From the IMG/VR virus record IMGVR_UViG_3300033551_000005, positions 1-59,110 of that record: 59,110 nucleotides of DNA; one strand, written 5' to 3'. The position numbers and the translations under genes were made by a program. Origin of the DNA: a virus. The first letter of the stretch is position 1. The number at the start of each line of letters is the position of its first letter. Below the pieces are notes generated by a model. That model saw only the letters and a program-made list of their open reading frames with translations. It was not told the origin of the DNA and did no database searches. Below, one piece after another: positions 48,723 to 55,961 of the stretch.

Positions 48723-49604
48723 CTAGGTGACCGGCCAGGTCTGCTGCCGGTACCGGGGCGGCATCCGGTCCGGGCTGAGCACCCGCCACTTGCGCGGCCG
48801 GTTCACCACGGAGGCCACCCACGAGTCGATCAGCCAGATGCCGGTGTGCCCCGTGTCGATGTCGTCGAACGAGTCGAGCACGGCCACCGTGACGCCCTGC
48901 CGGGTGATCGACTGCACCCGCTGTGGCAGCCCGCAGGACTTGTCGCCGCACGCGGCCTTGGCGAGTTCGTTCGCGAGCCGCCCGGCCGCCACCTGCCCGC
49001 CCTTGGGTACGGCCGTGCCCTTGGTGTACGTGACCGACCAGGTGTCCTCCTGGCCGTCCATGAGGTTCATGTTCTGGCAGGTGGGCCACCGGCCGCCGTC
49101 GGTCCGCACGAGGAACCGCCCGTTGTCCACGCGGTAGGCCAGCGACGACAGCACCTCGCCGTCGATCTGCACCTGCTGCACGGACGCGATCGGGCCGGGC
49201 AGCCGCAGCGACGCCGTGCTGTCGCAGCCGCAGGTGTCCCCGCACGAGCCGCACCCGATGTTGAGCCAGGCGCCCTGGATAAGCACGGGGGTGAACGGCG
49301 CCGCGAGCGGGCCGCCCGCCCCGCCCCAGAACGTCGAGACGCCCTCGTAGCAGGGCTGGCGGCACGGCCGCAGGGTGACCTCGCACTGCCCGTACTTGCG
49401 CCCGGTCCAGTCCCACAGGTACGTCGCAGCCATCTCCTCGAACACGGCCACGCCGGACGCGGGCAGGGACGCCAGCGGCTCGGGCAGGCCGCCGCCGCAC
49501 GCGCTGTAGTCGATCGGCCACGAGCACGGCGCGTCAGGGGAGAGCGCCGTCGTCGCGTCGAACGCGAGCGAGAACGCGTCGCTGAACTCGTTCTCGGCCA
49601 CCAT
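48723..49604 (-). CDS. Head-to-tail connector (adaptor)
   Basis: A 293-residue protein (MVAENEFSDAFSLAFDATTA). A Cys cluster, WLNIGCGSCGDTCGCDSTAS, and the surrounding RLPGPIASVQQVQIDGEVLS match connector proteins of actinophages with capsid and portal of this type. The start overlaps the fibre-like gene's stop by ATGA. It probably binds under the portal. The gene ends at the palindrome bordering the plus-strand island. Confidence 0.75.
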   Translation of the reverse strand: MVAENEFSDAFSLAFDATTALSPDAPCSWPIDYSACGGGLPEPLASLPASGVAVFEEMAATYLWDWTGRKYGQCEVTLRPCRQPCYEGVSTFWGGAGGPLAAPFTPVLIQGAWLNIGCGSCGDTCGCDSTASLRLPGPIASVQQVQIDGEVLSSLAYRVDNGRFLVRTDGGRWPTCQNMNLMDGQEDTWSVTYTKGTAVPKGGQVAAGRLANELAKAACGDKSCGLPQRVQSITRQGVTVAVLDSFDDIDTGHTGIWLIDSWVASVVNRPRKWRVLSPDRMPPRYRQQTWPVT

Positions 49605-50329
49605 CAGGCGGCCGTCCCGTCTGCGAACCGCCACGACGCGCCGTTCCACCAGACCGGGCGGCCGACCGTCGTGTCGAAGTAGGCGAACCCGGTCGGCCGG
49701 ATCGTGGGCCGCTGCGCCGTCGTGCCGGTCGCACCGAGCGTGCGGAACGGGCGCACGAGCACCGCGCCCATGCTGACGTGCGAGTCCAGCACGATGCCCA
49801 CCGTGGACGCCGACACCGTGTTGGTGAGCACGCCGACTGCGCTGGAGTAGACCGTCGACCCGGCGGCGAACGCCGACGTGTTCAGGTCCCGCACGAGGCC
49901 GAACACCGTGACGTTGCCGTTCGCGTTGTTCGGGATGTCCTCGGTCGTCACTGCACGGATGCCGCCCTGGCCGTCATCGAGAGCGATCGTCGGCTGGTTG
50001 CCGACGTTGCCCGTGATCCGCACCGCGCGACCGTTCAGGATCGTGGCGCCCGAATTGTTCCGCACGTTGATGCGCGACTCGTAGCCCACCTGGATAGAAC
50101 TCGTGGGGCTCGTGTCGATGTCGAGCGTGCCCTCCTCCGGGTTCCAGTGGACGTGGCCCGCCAACTGCCCCGGGTCGGGGAGGGACGTGTCGAACAGCAG
50201 CCCCTCGATCGGGTCGGTGCCGTCGGTGCGGTGCCACAGCGCCGTGACGGCCGCGCGCACGTCCGCAGCGTCGATGGCGCCCGTTGCGTTGTCGGGCAGC
50301 AGGTCCAGAATCTCTGCGAGCGTTGCCAT
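49604..50329 (-). CDS. Putative head or tail fibre protein
   Basis: A 241-residue protein (MATLAEILDLLPDNATGAID). The opening helix (AADVRAAVTALWHRT) is followed by a beta-rich repetitive shaft (GNVGNQPTIALDDGQGGIRA, AGSTVYSSAVGVLTNTVSAS) and a tip (RPTIRPTGFAYFDTTVGRPV then WWNGASWRFADGTAA) typical of phage fibre ends. It lies next to the major tail protein, not among tail-tip genes, so a head fibre or decoration is at least as likely as a tail fibre. Confidence 0.65.
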   Translation of the reverse strand: MATLAEILDLLPDNATGAIDAADVRAAVTALWHRTDGTDPIEGLLFDTSLPDPGQLAGHVHWNPEEGTLDIDTSPTSSIQVGYESRINVRNNSGATILNGRAVRITGNVGNQPTIALDDGQGGIRAVTTEDIPNNANGNVTVFGLVRDLNTSAFAAGSTVYSSAVGVLTNTVSASTVGIVLDSHVSMGAVLVRPFRTLGATGTTAQRPTIRPTGFAYFDTTVGRPVWWNGASWRFADGTAA

Positions 50330-50413
50330 GGGGAGTCCTCCTCGTTCGGGGCCAACATACGGCAGCGGCCCCGCCCCGTGAGGGACGAGGCCGCTGGTGT
50401 TCCTACGGCCGGA

Positions 50414-51109
50414 TCAGGGGCCGACCGGCAGGAACGGGACGAAGCCGCACGCCGACGGAGGCGGCGCGACGCCGGTCTCCACGAGCAGCAGGTGGTCGAG
50501 CGGGTCGAGCGCCGTCGGCAGCACCGAGGGGACGCCCGTGTCCATGAGCACCGCGTACGGGCCGACACCCCACGCGTTGCCGCCGCGCGTGAACGCGCCG
50601 GTCATGGAGAACGTGATCGCGTCCTCGCCGGTCACCTCGATGTCGCCCAGGACGCCCGCGTTGATGAAGGGGAGCAGCAGGTAGCCGCTCGCCTCCTCGT
50701 CGCCCGGCTCGCAGGCGCGACCCGACAGGCCGGTCCACAGTTCGAGGGCGAACTTCTTGTCGATCGTGCCCTCGGCGACGGTGATACCAGCGTTCTCGTC
50801 GTCGTAGTCCTGGTAGGGCTCGGCGTTGGTGGTCAGGGACGCGAGGTCCGGGTCCACCCCGCAGAACTCCATCTCCAGCGTGAACCGCTTGAACGAGTCG
50901 CTGGTGCGCTCGTTCACGCACAGCGAGCCGTCCGCCTTGCGGGTGATGATTTCCGTGCCCTCCTCGATCTCCGAGGTGAGCGTGAGCGAGATGAAGCCGT
51001 CGGTCGCGACGACGGACGTCAGGTCCCCGGACGCAGGCAGGTTGCCGCACTCGTCGAGCGCGGTTGCCCGGATGCGCTTCCCGAGGACCGGGATGAAGCA
51101 CTTGGTCAT
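50414..51109 (-). CDS. Major tail (tube) protein
   Basis: A 231-residue protein (MTKCFIPVLGKRIRATALDE). The sequence GFISLTLTSEIEEGTEIITR, ADGSLCVNE, FKRFTLEMEFCGVDPDLASL and a beta-rich end match the major tail protein family of many actinophages. It forms the tail tube. AGGAGGACTC precedes the ATG and a late leader of class L lies 25-65 bp upstream, consistent with strong expression. It lies upstream of the connectors rather than downstream, which is unusual but seen in related phages. Confidence 0.85.
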   Translation of the reverse strand: MTKCFIPVLGKRIRATALDECGNLPASGDLTSVVATDGFISLTLTSEIEEGTEIITRKADGSLCVNERTSDSFKRFTLEMEFCGVDPDLASLTTNAEPYQDYDDENAGITVAEGTIDKKFALELWTGLSGRACEPGDEEASGYLLLPFINAGVLGDIEVTGEDAITFSMTGAFTRGGNAWGVGPYAVLMDTGVPSVLPTALDPLDHLLLVETGVAPPPSACGFVPFLPVGP

Positions 51110-51130
51110 GGCTGAGTCCTCCTGTGGAGA

Positions 51131-51174
51131 GCCCGGCCCAAGCGCCAGCGACGTACATCTGTGCCCAGGCTATC
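51131..51174 (-). promoter_or_regulatory. Late leader/promoter class L, copy 3 (major tail protein)
   Basis: Minus-strand TAGCCT (51167-51172), then CAGATGTACGTCGCTGGCGC and GGGCCGGG. The string CAGATNTACGTCGCTGGCGC recurs before the capsid and protease genes. Confidence 0.6.
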
Positions 51175-51185
51175 CGCCTGGTTTG

Positions 51186-51548
51186 CTACCCGAGAACCGC
51201 AGCGATCGGGTCGTAGTCCTTCTCGTCTGCCGGGGCCGGGTCCTCTACGGGCTCGTCCTCGGGTCCAGCCGCCTCGTCAGCGTCCTCTGCCGCGTCCGGG
51301 GCACCGGCGTCGGTCGGCTCCGGCTCGGTCGCTCCAGCGGGCTCCTGTGCGTCCGACTCCAGGGGGACCGAGAGCAGTTCGAGCGCGAGGTCCGCCGGGT
51401 CGGGCTGTTCGGCGTCCCCCTGCGGCGCCGACTGCCCGGCCGCGAACAGGTCCACGAGCGCGAGGCGGGGGTCCGGCTCGGGCGCGGCCGGGGCGGCTGC
51501 GGCCCGCTTGATGCGGCGGAAGCCGCCGTCCATCACGAGGCGTGCCAT
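51186..51548 (-). CDS. Small structural-region protein with acidic tail
   Basis: A 120-residue protein (MARLVMDGGFRRIKRAAAAP). A basic first 20 residues is followed by a helix (DLALELLSVPL) and a long acidic, Pro-rich tail (ADEAAGPEDEPVEDPAPADE). The ATG overlaps the upstream gene. A minor head component or an assembly protein is possible; no family recognised. Confidence 0.6.
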   Translation of the reverse strand: MARLVMDGGFRRIKRAAAAPAAPEPDPRLALVDLFAAGQSAPQGDAEQPDPADLALELLSVPLESDAQEPAGATEPEPTDAGAPDAAEDADEAAGPEDEPVEDPAPADEKDYDPIAAVLG

Positions 51549-52372
51549 CAGACAATCTCCGTCTCTACCTCGAACGCCATCGGCTCCGGGCACTCGTCCC
51601 AGCCGACGAGGTACCGGCGCTCCGCGACGCCGTACAGGTTGTTCTGTGCCCGGTCGAGCAGGTCGCCCGGCCGGTTGGTGGCCGTGAAGACCTCCGAGCG
51701 GTACAGCATGAGCGCCGGTGCCGCGACGAGCCACCACCCGGCCGTGCCTGACGGGCTCGTGCCGGGGTAGCCCGCGCCCGCGATGACCGGGGTGCCGAGC
51801 CGGGTGTAGAGCCGGGCGCCGCGCACCTCCAGCAGCATCTCCCCCAGCAGCAGAGCAGCCAGGTAGCGGGACATGTGGATCGTGCCGAGCGAGCCGTACT
51901 CCGTGGCGATGTACTGCTCCGCCGCCGCGAGCGCGAGGCGCGGCGCGAGCGCACCGGCGCCGGAGTCGCTGCCCTCGGCAAAGTTCGGGGTGTTGCCGAG
52001 GTCGCCAGTCCAGACAGCCTGCTCAGCGCGAGCCTCCTCGCGGGCGATCAGGTGCTCGGTCGCGCGCTCGTTGGCGTACTCCAGCGAGTGGCCGATCGGG
52101 CTGCACTCGTACGAGCCGTAGACCGTGAACGGCACGGCGTCGTCCACGCCACCCGGGATCGGGAACGCCTTGGGCAGGCCGATGGTCTCGACCTCGGGGT
52201 CGCAGTCGACCGGGCCGATGCCGGACGCGGGGCCGCAGTTCAGCGGCTCCCACACGACGCCGTTCTCCCACCGGGAGTTCCCGGCCGGGCGAGGGGTGAC
52301 AACGGACAGCAGCCCGAACGGCAGCGCCGTGCGAGCGATGGGGTCGACGACGGTCGCCGGTGCGAATGCCAT
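51548..52372 (-). CDS. Second capsid or head structural protein
   Basis: A 274-residue protein (MAFAPATVVDPIARTALPFG). It contains RWENGVVWEPLNCGPASGIG, PFTVYGSYECSP, EQYIATEYGSLGTIHMSRYL and AGAGYPGTSPSG. Proteins like this directly follow the capsid gene in several actinophages, where they are described as a minor or pentamer-type capsid protein. The precise role here cannot be fixed from sequence. It precedes the major tail gene. Confidence 0.65.
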   Translation of the reverse strand: MAFAPATVVDPIARTALPFGLLSVVTPRPAGNSRWENGVVWEPLNCGPASGIGPVDCDPEVETIGLPKAFPIPGGVDDAVPFTVYGSYECSPIGHSLEYANERATEHLIAREEARAEQAVWTGDLGNTPNFAEGSDSGAGALAPRLALAAAEQYIATEYGSLGTIHMSRYLAALLLGEMLLEVRGARLYTRLGTPVIAGAGYPGTSPSGTAGWWLVAAPALMLYRSEVFTATNRPGDLLDRAQNNLYGVAERRYLVGWDECPEPMAFEVETEIV

Positions 52373-52450
52373 GCGGACTATCCCTCCTGGTCAGTGGGGC
52401 GGACCTGCCGACGGGCGGCCTCCGAAGAGACCGCCCGCCGAGAGGGACTG

Positions 52451-54286
52451 CTACGGGGCGACGACCAGCGTGCCGTTGCAGGCGATGTCCACGCCTGCGC
52501 CGGTGGCGCCGTCCGGGCAGACGTTGACGGTCACGACGCGGGAGTCGTGGCACATCTTCGCCATGAGGTAGCCCTCCTCGGTGAACAGGGCCGTGTAGTT
52601 GTTCTGGCCGAGCCCGACGGAGTCGTAGATCGTGTCCAGGGTGATGACGTCCGCCGCGCCCTTGACCCAGGTGCCCGCCGGGTAGAGCAGGAAGTCGACC
52701 TCCGAGGGCCAGGCCGTGAAGCCCGAGGCCGGGGTGGTGGCGATGTCCTGCCAGTCGTAGACGAACTGCGGCGAGATGCCGCGCTGCGTGAACCACGCGT
52801 TGATCTGCTGGTTCGTGACCGACAGCATGTCGACGCCGAGGCGGCGCGACAGGTCGGACCGGACGACGCCGTGCGTCCACATCGGGAACACGGCCTCCAG
52901 GGTGGCCGTGCGCGACATGCGGTTGACGGTCCGCAGGTGCTCCACCTGGAGTTCGATCGCCGTCAGCAGCGGGGCCGTGGCGCCGACCTGCCCGGCGGGC
53001 ATCGTGATGGCCGTCGAGCCCGCCACCATCTTCTCGATGATGTTGGCGTTGAGCCGGTGGTCGTGGCCGATGAGCGCACCGCGCAGCACGCGCGCGATGA
53101 CCTCGGGGTAGCCGCGCGCCTGGAGCAGGCCCGCCGTCAGGCAGAGACCGCAGACGTCGAGGCGCTCCTCGTCGAACTCGGGGCACTCGATGTGGTAGCA
53201 GGGCTTGTCGCCCTCCACGTTCGGGTCGCCCGGGTTCGCGCCCGGCGCGTAGGTCCCGTCGATGTCGTCCTGCTCGGTGAAGCAGAAGCCCGTGGCCGAG
53301 TAGATGGACGAGAAGTCCGGACCCTGCGTGAAGTTGATGCCACCCCGGTTGATGGTGATTTCCGGGACGGACAGGAGGCCGTCACGGGTCTCCAGTTCGC
53401 ACAGGTCGTAGATCGTCTCGGACGGCGCGCACCAGCCACCGGCCGCGAGCAGCGAGCCCGAGCCGCCCTTGCCGTTGTCGAGCAGGGCCTCGTTGCGCGC
53501 GGCAGCGATGACCTCCTCGATGTGCTGCGGGTCCTTGTTCTTGACGAGGAACCGCTCGTCGATCGGCTTCTGGATGACGGCCAGGTTCCCCTGCTCGCGC
53601 AGGCGGCGGCCCGAGCGCGCAGCCGCAGCGTAGTTCTGCTGCGGGAACGAGCGCAGGCGGTCGTCGAGGGTGCCCGCGAGGGTGCCCCAGTCGATGCCCT
53701 GGCCGCTGTCCGGCGTCTTGAGGATGTCGCGGATCGACCGGTTGCCGTACCGGTCGGCCGGGGCCTCCTCGCGCCGGGGCGCGGCGGCGCGCGGGCGGCG
53801 CACCTGCGAGAGCGGCACGCGGCGAGCGCCGGTGCCGGACGCGACGAGCGAGCCGTCCTCGACCGGGGCGTCCTCCACGGGCGCGTCCTCGACCGGGGCC
53901 GGGGTGCCGTCCACGACGGGCTCCGGCTCCTCGACCGTGCCGGTCTCGCCACCGAGCGTGATGCCCGCCGTCGCGGCGAGGTCGGCCGCAGCCGCAGCGC
54001 GCTCGTCGGCCTTGGCCTGGCGCGCGTCCTTCTCGCCCTTGGTGCGGGTGATGCCGTCGGTCAGCGCCGAGAGCGCGTCGACCTGCGCGTCGGTCAGGCC
54101 GGTGCCGTCGCCGTAGACCTCCTGGAAGGCCTCCAGCGCCTGGTTGAGCAGGCCGTCAACGGCCGCGTCGTCCAGCCCGGAGAAGTCCTCGGGGAACGTG
54201 ATCGCGTCGTCCTCGACCGGCTGGTCCTCGTAGTTGGTCGCCAGCGGGAAAAGCGACTCGCGCCGCCCGCCGAAAATCTTCGCCAT
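52451..54286 (-). CDS. Major capsid protein with N-terminal scaffold-like region
   Basis: A 611-residue protein (MAKIFGGRRESLFPLATNYE). The first 200 residues are acidic and helical, with the repeat PVEDAPVEDAPVED, and look like a delta/scaffold domain removed by the protease. The rest carries GWCAPSETIYDLCELETRDG, GGINFTQGPDFSS and NAWFTQRGISPQFVYDWQD typical of actinophage HK97-fold capsids. ATG 54286 has AGGAGGATTTCC upstream and a class L leader. The capsid should be the most abundant late product. Confidence 0.92.
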   Translation of the reverse strand: MAKIFGGRRESLFPLATNYEDQPVEDDAITFPEDFSGLDDAAVDGLLNQALEAFQEVYGDGTGLTDAQVDALSALTDGITRTKGEKDARQAKADERAAAAADLAATAGITLGGETGTVEEPEPVVDGTPAPVEDAPVEDAPVEDGSLVASGTGARRVPLSQVRRPRAAAPRREEAPADRYGNRSIRDILKTPDSGQGIDWGTLAGTLDDRLRSFPQQNYAAAARSGRRLREQGNLAVIQKPIDERFLVKNKDPQHIEEVIAAARNEALLDNGKGGSGSLLAAGGWCAPSETIYDLCELETRDGLLSVPEITINRGGINFTQGPDFSSIYSATGFCFTEQDDIDGTYAPGANPGDPNVEGDKPCYHIECPEFDEERLDVCGLCLTAGLLQARGYPEVIARVLRGALIGHDHRLNANIIEKMVAGSTAITMPAGQVGATAPLLTAIELQVEHLRTVNRMSRTATLEAVFPMWTHGVVRSDLSRRLGVDMLSVTNQQINAWFTQRGISPQFVYDWQDIATTPASGFTAWPSEVDFLLYPAGTWVKGAADVITLDTIYDSVGLGQNNYTALFTEEGYLMAKMCHDSRVVTVNVCPDGATGAGVDIACNGTLVVAP

Positions 54287-54309
54287 GGAAATCCTCCTGT
54301 GAGGGAGGT

Positions 54310-54352
54310 CCGGCCCTGCGCGCCAGCGACGTATCTCTGGTGGGAGAGTAGC
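54310..54352 (-). promoter_or_regulatory. Late leader/promoter class L, copy 2 (capsid)
   Basis: Minus-strand TACTCT (54345-54350), then CAGAGATACGTCGCTGGCGC and AGGGCCGGACC. It is the same leader as before the major tail and protease genes. The gene begins 24 bases further. Confidence 0.6.
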
Positions 54353-54370
54353 ACCTACGCACGTACGCAA

Positions 54371-54406
54371 GAGCCCCGACCACCGCAGATGCGGTAGCCG
54401 GGGCTC
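54371..54406 (-). terminator. Terminator after the lipoprotein gene
   Basis: GAGCCCCGGC and GTCGGGGCTC-type arms with a CCGC/GCGG inner stem, six bases after the stop at 54413. It closes the inserted cassette and is followed by the class L capsid promoter. Confidence 0.75.
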
Positions 54407-54412
54407 GGTGCG

Positions 54413-54766
54413 TCAGCCGGTGCAGGCGCCGTCGCGGTAGTACTGGCCCACCTTGCAGGCCATGTAGACCCGCTCGCCCACGCTGCGCCAGCCCGCCTCG
54501 GGCTCGTGCTTGCCGGGCGCCCCGCCGACCTCCTCGCGGAGGTAGAGGTTGTACGAAGCGGGCCGGTACTGCTGGCACGAGTACGGGTACGAGCGCGACT
54601 GCGGCTTGCCGTTGATGGTCGTGGTCTCCGTGCGGTAACACGTCGTCCAGTACCACTCGGCCGCGCTGTACTGCTTCTCGACCACGGTCCCCTCGCTGGG
54701 GCCGCAGCCGGTCAGGGCCACCGCCGCGAGGATCGCGACGACGGCGGCCCCGAACCGGCGCCTCAC
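54413..54766 (-). CDS. Small lipoprotein
   Basis: A 117-residue protein from GTG 54766 (VRRRFGAAVVAILAAVALTG) with a signal sequence and lipobox LTGC at about residues 18-21, so it should be lipid-anchored on the outside of the host membrane. The rest carries YWTTCYRTETTTINGKPQSR, SYPYSCQQYRPASYNLYLRE and a final pair of Cys (MACKVGQYYRDGACTG), possibly disulfide-bonded. Phage lipoproteins of this sort often block superinfection. GTGA overlap with the previous gene. Confidence 0.75.
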   Translation of the reverse strand: MRRRFGAAVVAILAAVALTGCGPSEGTVVEKQYSAAEWYWTTCYRTETTTINGKPQSRSYPYSCQQYRPASYNLYLREEVGGAPGKHEPEAGWRSVGERVYMACKVGQYYRDGACTG

Positions 54767-55014
54767 GCGCCGCGCCGAACGTACGTCGCGGCCGAGGCGA
54801 GCGTCACGCGCTTGGCGATGCGCGACGCGCCGAGCGGGCGGGCGATCAGCCACTCGCCTTCGATCTGCGTCACCTTCTTGCCGGTGTGCCGGGTGCGCGC
54901 CCGGGTGACGAGCACCGTCGGCATGCCGTCCTCGCTGAGCAGGATGTCGCCCGGCATGACGCGCTGCGCCGAGGTCACGAAGTCCGCCGAGGTGGGGGCG
55001 AGGGTGGTGTTCAT
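54763..55014 (-). CDS. Small basic beta-rich protein of the cassette
   Basis: An 83-residue protein (MNTTLAPTSADFVTSAQRVM). Strands PGDILLSEDGMPTVLVTRAR and KVTQIEGEWLIARPLG suggest a small barrel. It follows AGGAGGACCCC and a degenerate repeated leader. Function unknown. Similar in plan to the 71-residue protein at 30312. Confidence 0.6.
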   Translation of the reverse strand: MNTTLAPTSADFVTSAQRVMPGDILLSEDGMPTVLVTRARTRHTGKKVTQIEGEWLIARPLGASRIAKRVTLASAATYVRRGA

Positions 55015-55043
55015 GGGGTCCTCCTGGTATCGGGGTGGGTTGC

Positions 55044-55068
55044 TGTGCTGACTTGCGTCACCTGCTCC
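55044..55068 (-). promoter_or_regulatory. Degenerate copy of the repeated leader
   Basis: Minus-strand GTGACGCAAGTCAGCACAGC. The AGTCAGCACA leader is kept but no -10 box remains. It precedes the gene at 55014. Confidence 0.45.
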
Positions 55069-55113
55069 GGACTTGCACCGGGGGCGCCTACGCGCTGCGG
55101 GTGGTGACCCTGA

Positions 55114-55146
55114 CGGGGCCTGGTGGATTCCCAAAGCCAGGCCCCG
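55114..55146 (-). terminator. Terminator after the 170-residue protein gene
   Basis: CGGGGCCTGG and CCAGGCCCCG arms around a 13-base loop, immediately after the stop at 55155. No U-tract. Confidence 0.7.
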
Positions 55147-55154
55147 CCGGGAAC

Positions 55155-55667
55155 TCAGGAGAAGGCGGCGAGGATGTCTTCGCTGCTGGCGAGGCCAGCG
55201 CGGACAGCCTGCTCCTCCTCGATGACCCCGATGATGAGGTCGGTCTCTGCGATGCGCTCCTTGCGGTCGGCCCCGACGTACAGGTTGACCAGGTTGCGGC
55301 GGTCGGCGTGCGCCGAGTCGCGCAGCGCCGAGAGGATCGCGTCCGGCAGGCCGGAGACCTGCGCGGCCACCTGGTCACGGGCGGCGAGCCGGGCACGGGC
55401 GGCCCAGGCAGCGTCCTCCTCGGCGCGCTTGGCGGCGGCAGCGGCCTCCTCCTCCTCGACGGTGGCCTGGTACATGGCGACCATCTGGCGGGCGAGACCC
55501 GGGTTCGCGGCGATGACGATGATCTTGTCGTCGTCGCCGAGCGGCATCAGGTAGTTGCGGACCTCGATGACGAACCCGCCCTGCGACAGGAACGGCGTGC
55601 CCTGGACCAGGTCGCCCTCGGCGTTGAGCGAGAACTCGATCTGCTGGCCGTTGCGCAGAACCTTCAT
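55155..55667 (-). CDS. Hypothetical 170-residue protein of the cassette
   Basis: Starts MKVLRNGQQIEFSLNAEGDL after CGGAGGTCATC. A strand-rich first 50 residues (GGFVIEVRNYLMPLGDDDKI) is followed by a long charged helix (VEEEEAAAAAKRAEEDAAWA) and another helical section (DLIIGVIEEEQAVRAGLASS). It carries its own full promoter copy and terminator, so it is an independently expressed gene inside the late operon. Function unknown. Confidence 0.65.
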   Translation of the reverse strand: MKVLRNGQQIEFSLNAEGDLVQGTPFLSQGGFVIEVRNYLMPLGDDDKIIVIAANPGLARQMVAMYQATVEEEEAAAAAKRAEEDAAWAARARLAARDQVAAQVSGLPDAILSALRDSAHADRRNLVNLYVGADRKERIAETDLIIGVIEEEQAVRAGLASSEDILAAFS

Positions 55668-55691
55668 GATGACCTCCGGGTGAGTTGCTGT

Positions 55692-55735
55692 TGTGCTGAC
55701 ATACGTAACATTAGCGTCCCGGCTCGGGCCGCGCA
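55692..55735 (-). promoter_or_regulatory. Repeated phage promoter and leader, copy 10
   Basis: Minus-strand TTGCGC, 17-bp spacing, CGCTAATGTTACGTATGTCA then GCACA. It drives the inserted cassette between the protease and capsid genes. Confidence 0.78.
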
Positions 55736-55753
55736 ACCCCTGGGGATAAGAAA

Positions 55754-55788
55754 TCCCCTGACCAGCGACATCGCCGCTGGTCAGGGGA
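55754..55788 (-). terminator. Terminator after the 40-residue protein gene
   Basis: TCCCCTGACCAGCG and CGCTGGTCAGGGGA arms pair perfectly around GCGAT, followed on the minus strand by TTTCTTATCC. It isolates the head genes from the inserted cassette. Confidence 0.85.
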
Positions 55789-55801
55789 CAGAAATTGCTT
55801 C

Positions 55802-55924
55802 TCAGGAAGCGGGCGCCGGGGCCGGTGCAGGCTTCGGAGCGGGCTTCGGGGCGACCTTGGCGGCGGTCTTCGCCGCGCTGGTAGCCGCCGGGTTCTTCCG
55901 GGGGCGCTTGTTACAGGCGCACAT
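55802..55924 (-). CDS. Tiny Ala/Pro/Lys-rich protein
   Basis: A 40-residue protein, MCACNKRPRKNPAATSAAKT followed by an AKVAPKPAPKP-type repeat. The ATG has AAGGAGGCACCCG upstream. Similar tiny CACNKR-type proteins occur near protease and capsid genes of some actinophages. Role unknown; a head-associated basic peptide is possible. Confidence 0.65.
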   Translation of the reverse strand: MCACNKRPRKNPAATSAAKTAAKVAPKPAPKPAPAPAPAS

Positions 55925-55961
55925 CGGGTGCCTCCTTCTCGTGTGACATGTCGGGTACAGC

